Shown here in pieces: positions 60,300 through 64,000 of a stretch of 64,000 nucleotides of DNA. The first letter of the stretch is position 1. Each line of letters opens with the position of its first letter. The notes below the pieces were generated by a model. It ran no database searches. It was not told the origin of the DNA and saw only the letters and a program-made list of their open reading frames with translations. This DNA is from Cheiracanthium punctorium (taxonomy: Eukaryota; Arthropoda; Arachnida; Araneae; Cheiracanthiidae). The position numbers were made by a program, and so were the translations under genes. The stretch covers positions 1 through 64,000 of the forward strand of contig JAWZYV010013533.1 in the NCBI GenBank assembly GCA_038373885.1, in the 5' to 3' direction.

Positions 60300-61400
60300 T
60301 GACGTAAAAATGACTCAAGAAAATGAAATGAAATTTTGTGACATGATAGAGGGTTACTCAACTTAAACTATAGGAGTTGAATTTAAAAAAATTTCATCAG
60401 ATTTTGAGATTTTGCGAAAATTGTTTCAAACTGCGTAAAGTTTTGTTCGCCCATCTCGTGATAATAACTATGGCGAATGAATTTAAATTTGGGGACATGA
60501 TAGTTGATCACTCTACTTGTACAACAACGTCGAATTTAAAAAAAAATTGATGAGATTTTGAGATTTTGCAAAAATTAATTCAAATTGCATAAATATTTGT
60601 TCGGACATCACGCAATATGAGTTAAAGTGACTGCAATGAAATTAGATGACATAAAAAGGGGTCACTCAACTTATAGGCGTCATTTTTAAAAAAAGTTTTG
60701 ATTAGATTTTGAGATTTTGCGAAAATCGTTTCAAACAGCTAAATATTTGCTCGCGCATCTTGTAATAACGACTAAAGCAAATGAAATGAAAATTAGTGGC
60801 ATGATAGGTGGTCACTAAACTTAAACTATAGGCGATGAATTTTTTTTAAGTTTCATTAGATTTTGAGATTTTTTTAAAATCTTCATAAAATGCAGAATTT
60901 TTTTTTTTTTACACATCACGTAAGAACGTCTAAAGCTAAGAAAATGAAACTTGGTGACATAATAGGTGAACATGCTACTTAAACTATAGCCGTCAATTTT
61001 TTTTTTTTTGAAAATTTGGTTTAGTTTTTGAGAAAATTTATTTAAAATGTGCAAATATTTGTTTGTCTGTCACATATAAATCTTTAAAGGGAATGAAATA
61101 AAATTTAGCATCATCATAGGTGGTCACGTAAACTATAGGTATCAAAGTATTTCAATTTTTTTTTTTTTTCTGAAATTTTGTGAAAATAGAGAAATTGTTT
61201 CTTCCATTCCTGAAAAATTGTAATGGAATAGAATGAAATTTGAAATTATGTTATGTGGGAAGGTAATGTGTGAGCTATAGATACCAAAGTTGTTTCAAAT
61301 ATTTCAAAGATTTTGAGATGTAAAAATCATGTAAATGTTTCTTCTCGTATCCCGAAGAAACAGATTAAGAGAATAGAATGAAATTTAGTAATATGATGAT
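60300..61400 (+). repeat. Degenerate ~150-bp tandem array, about 8 units
   Basis: A block 'gaaatgaaattt-gtgacat-ataggtggtcact...aaactatagg...gattttgagattttg' recurs with starts near 60323, 60475, 60633, 60780, 60939, 61089, 61228 and 61372, a spacing of 139-159 bp. Divergence between units is high, so the array is old. The eighth unit is the one present at window position 1. Confidence 0.82.
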
Positions 61401-61974
61401 CAGTAACGACAATAAAACAATAAATCTCTTATTTTATTTTATTTTATTTTATTTTTTGAGCTTGAATCAATTTTAAAACTTTGCAAAATGGCATTTTTTA
61501 AAAAATGGAATCGCTATAAGGCGTACGGAGTAAATATATTAGTTAGTCCGACGTATAATAAGTTAGCTATTTCATTCTTAAAAATTTCTCGATTTTTTAA
61601 TGTTTATTTGCCGTTTTAGATTTTTTGAAATTTGTGCAGTTTTCTGGAGGCATAATATTAAAATATCTCTAGTGAATCAAACAGAATTTAGTTACAGGAG
61701 AAGAATGTCCTCTTGACATTAAAAGCTTTTCCATTAAAATAAAACGTAATTTGAATATAAAATATGTTCACTATTGAGAATTTCACTCAGCACTTACTTA
61801 CTATCTAGCCTGGAATCATTTGACTGTAGACAAAAGTTATAACTTTGCTTTCTATGCTTTTGCCAATACGCTATTTCCGTTCTTTGTACTCCTGTAATGC
61901 TGACGAGAAGTCAGGCTTTTTGGAAATCTGCATTACAAACTAACTTGTCAACGACGGGTACTTCAGCTTATTAT

Positions 61975-62735
61975 CTGATACAATTCAATTTAAAGTAATT
62001 TCTAACAAGAAATATGCTTTAAATAGAAATAGGTTAAAAATGAACTTATCATCTTAATTTCAGCATTAAGTCAGCTACTGAGAATCCCAATATTTTTAGC
62101 ACTAAGTTTAAAATCTCAAATTTTTGATACCTAGAACCCTTGGAGATAAAAATAATGTTAAAAAAAGTGAAAATAAATGCATAAATTGTTACTAGATAGC
62201 ACCATTTGATGAAAGTTCTATTAGATAAAAAATTTAAAGCGTGTTACCACCTTTTTGGGATACCCTGTATATTAAAAAATATCTAACGATAACCTTTCCA
62301 ATTAGCTATTTGCTGCACTTACTAGAAATTGTATGCACTTATCATAAATTTGGCTAAAACGCCAATAACTAACAGTAGTGTCAATTAGAGGCGAAATCCA
62401 TTTTTTCTTAACCCAATAATTGACACCCAATCTTAAATAAATAAAAAAATAAATTTATTCATTAAAAAAATCTCTACATCTTTACTTTACGTATTATTAT
62501 CAAATACAATTCAGTTTATATTGATTTCTAAAAAGAAATGTGCTTCAAATAGAAACAGGTTGATAGTGAACTAATCTTAATTTCAGTACTAAGCCAGCTA
62601 CTGAGAATCAGGACTTTTTTAGCACTCGATTTCTGATACCTAGAACCCTCTGGAGGTAAAAGAAAATTGCATAAAACTGAAGACAAATGACTAAATGGGT
62701 ACTAAGTAGCACCATTTGATAACAGTTCGGAAATA
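61975..62735 (+). repeat. Direct duplication, ~530-bp offset, inside copy B
   Basis: The segment 61975-62225 ('acaattcaatttaaagtaatttcta...agctactgagaatc...gatacctagaaccc...agcaccatttgat') is repeated at about 62508-62732 with the same order of landmarks. Copy A shows the first unit only, before its own insertion. Confidence 0.78.
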
Positions 62736-62799
62736 AAGCTTATTATATTAAATTATGGGGCAAAGAATCAATTACTGGTGCAACTTCCTAAAGCAGTAT

Positions 62800-64000
62800 T
62801 TTTTTCTTTTTTCTTTATTTAAACGCATTACTTAGGAAATTTCACTGGAGCTGGTTACTAATGCTAGTCTGGTTGTACTGGTTCATGTTATATACAGTAC
62901 GTCGTGTACAATAAATTACTTGAGATAATATATAACCTCCTTGCTGAATTATTCAATCATCACTAGAGGGGGAAAAAATTAATTTTACCTGACGTCGGTC
63001 AGTAAAACTTTTATTCGATTATCTCCGATTCGCAGGTTGGGGAGCACTGATATAAACCTTAAAAGAGAGTGGACGCCATTTCTAGGTTTCCAGGGGGGCG
63101 CCATGTACCCTAGGGCTACCCCTACCTACGCATTAAAAATAAATAAAGTACTAACCTTGTGTGTTAATATATACTCCGCTCATTTTTTTTTTTTATAGAT
63201 GAAAAACTCATCCATTCAAAGCGTTGCCCGTCGTTTTTTACTCTATAAATTGTTTTTAAAAAAGAAAAAACTTTACATTCTTCAGTTGCATAATGAGCCA
63301 CCTGAAAGTACATCTGGAACTAAATATTGATGATACATTTAGATAAATGATTTTTTTTTGTGTGTGTATGTGTACATTGCCCTGACGTCTTATATGCTAA
63401 CTTTTTAATGGGAATTTAATTAAAAAGAGTGTTATATTCCGCTCTTACGCCTAATTATATCGTTTTCTCTTTTTATATATAAATACAGATACCTTGCCAA
63501 TCCATTCAAGGGGGTCTTACTTTACACAAATCTTTTTTTTAAATGAAGTACATCTATCTCTAATTTATTCCAAGGTTCCTTCTGTTCCCTTATGGAATAG
63601 CTTATGGCAAAAACGCAATCCTTCGATCCTCTAAGGCGGCACGCGACTAAACGTTTTAGCCACGGGTATCTCCTTCAAGCGATTGGTGACACTTTTTTAA
63701 TGTTTTTATTCGTTAGTATAATTGGAAGGGGAAGATATAGATCTATTCCTCCCCATACTGCTGTTCGGGCTGTTTGCAGTCGAGGGGATCGTTAACCAGC
63801 GTGGCAGGTGGTTTCAGATCCTCAATTTTACGTCATGGCACGCGTAGCGCATGCGCCAAACATGCCTCTTCAAATTTGAAGAAATGTACGCATTTTATTT
63901 TATTTTTATTTTTTTCTCCTCCACAAGCAATTTTTCTTTCCGTTCTCTGCACGACCCCCTTAAAAAATTCATCTCGAGGCTTGGCAGATGCACGGTAGCC
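62800..64000. other. Right edge, non-coding; possible transposon ends
   Basis: 'ggttggggagcactg' ending at 63049 resembles a hAT terminus read outward, without a partner. A more CpG-rich tract at 63600-63860 carries short open frames on the + strand. No protein family is recognisable, but a gene could begin beyond the window. Confidence 0.4.

Larger units (their letters stand above)
58950..62800 (+). repeat. Dispersed repeat, copy B, with internal arrays
   Basis: This is the second copy of the repeat at 1-1259 and extends further left, where phrases such as 'taattgacac' recur on both sides of the hAT at 59217-60256. It includes a ~150-bp tandem array (60300-61400), the part homologous to window start (61368-62490), and an internal direct duplication. 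The boundaries are approximate and the class is unknown. Apart from the unique tract around 62760 there is no coding likeness. Confidence 0.65.

Noticed and set aside
60300..61400. CRISPR-like array
   Set aside because: The units are ~150 bp, degenerate and contiguous without unique spacers, and the DNA is eukaryotic.

Overview
The window is AT-rich eukaryotic DNA with spliceosomal introns and a dense, nested load of DNA transposons and tRNA-derived SINEs. A TATA box plus an arthropod-type TCAGT initiator, multi-kilobase introns, and Tc1/mariner, hAT, pogo-like, Harbinger-like and piggyBac-like remnants fit an arthropod. An arachnid or other chelicerate is my guess; the sequence does not prove it.

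Two host genes can be supported. (1) On the + strand, 18.1-31.3 kb, is a five-coding-exon gene for a four-transmembrane protein of the claudin/PMP22 type (320 aa model, W-GLW-C-C signature). It has a TATA/Inr promoter, an ATG-free leader built of two tandem repeats, phase-matched introns and a poly(A) signal. (2) On the - strand, 54.7-43.9 kb, is a two-coding-exon gene for a divergent seven-transmembrane, rhodopsin-like receptor (616 aa model). It keeps the structural cysteines, N1.50 and W4.50 but lacks the usual activation motifs. The genes converge on a ~12.8 kb intergenic stretch holding one SINE, a possible short coding exon and a decayed hAT-like repeat.

The left arm (1-17.4 kb) is a transposon graveyard: a long dispersed repeat carrying a small hAT insertion (387-567), a gaca-tailed repeat (1258-2456), three near-identical Tourist-like MITEs in 0.9 kb (3698-4575), a hAT-in-hAT-in-hAT nest (8.6-11.7 kb), two Tc1-like transposase ends (11.8-12.8 kb), and a 3.8 kb hAT composite (13186-16958) sitting with a perfect 8-bp target duplication in a mariner-like transposase. 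The right arm (58.9-63 kb) holds a second copy of the dispersed repeat with a ~150-bp tandem array, split by a complete ~1.04 kb non-autonomous hAT element (59217-60256) with its own nested SINE. No bacterial-type operons, CRISPR, rRNA or intact tRNA genes were seen. The best leads are the atypical receptor, the claudin-like gene with its repeat-built leader, and the datable nested transposon stacks.
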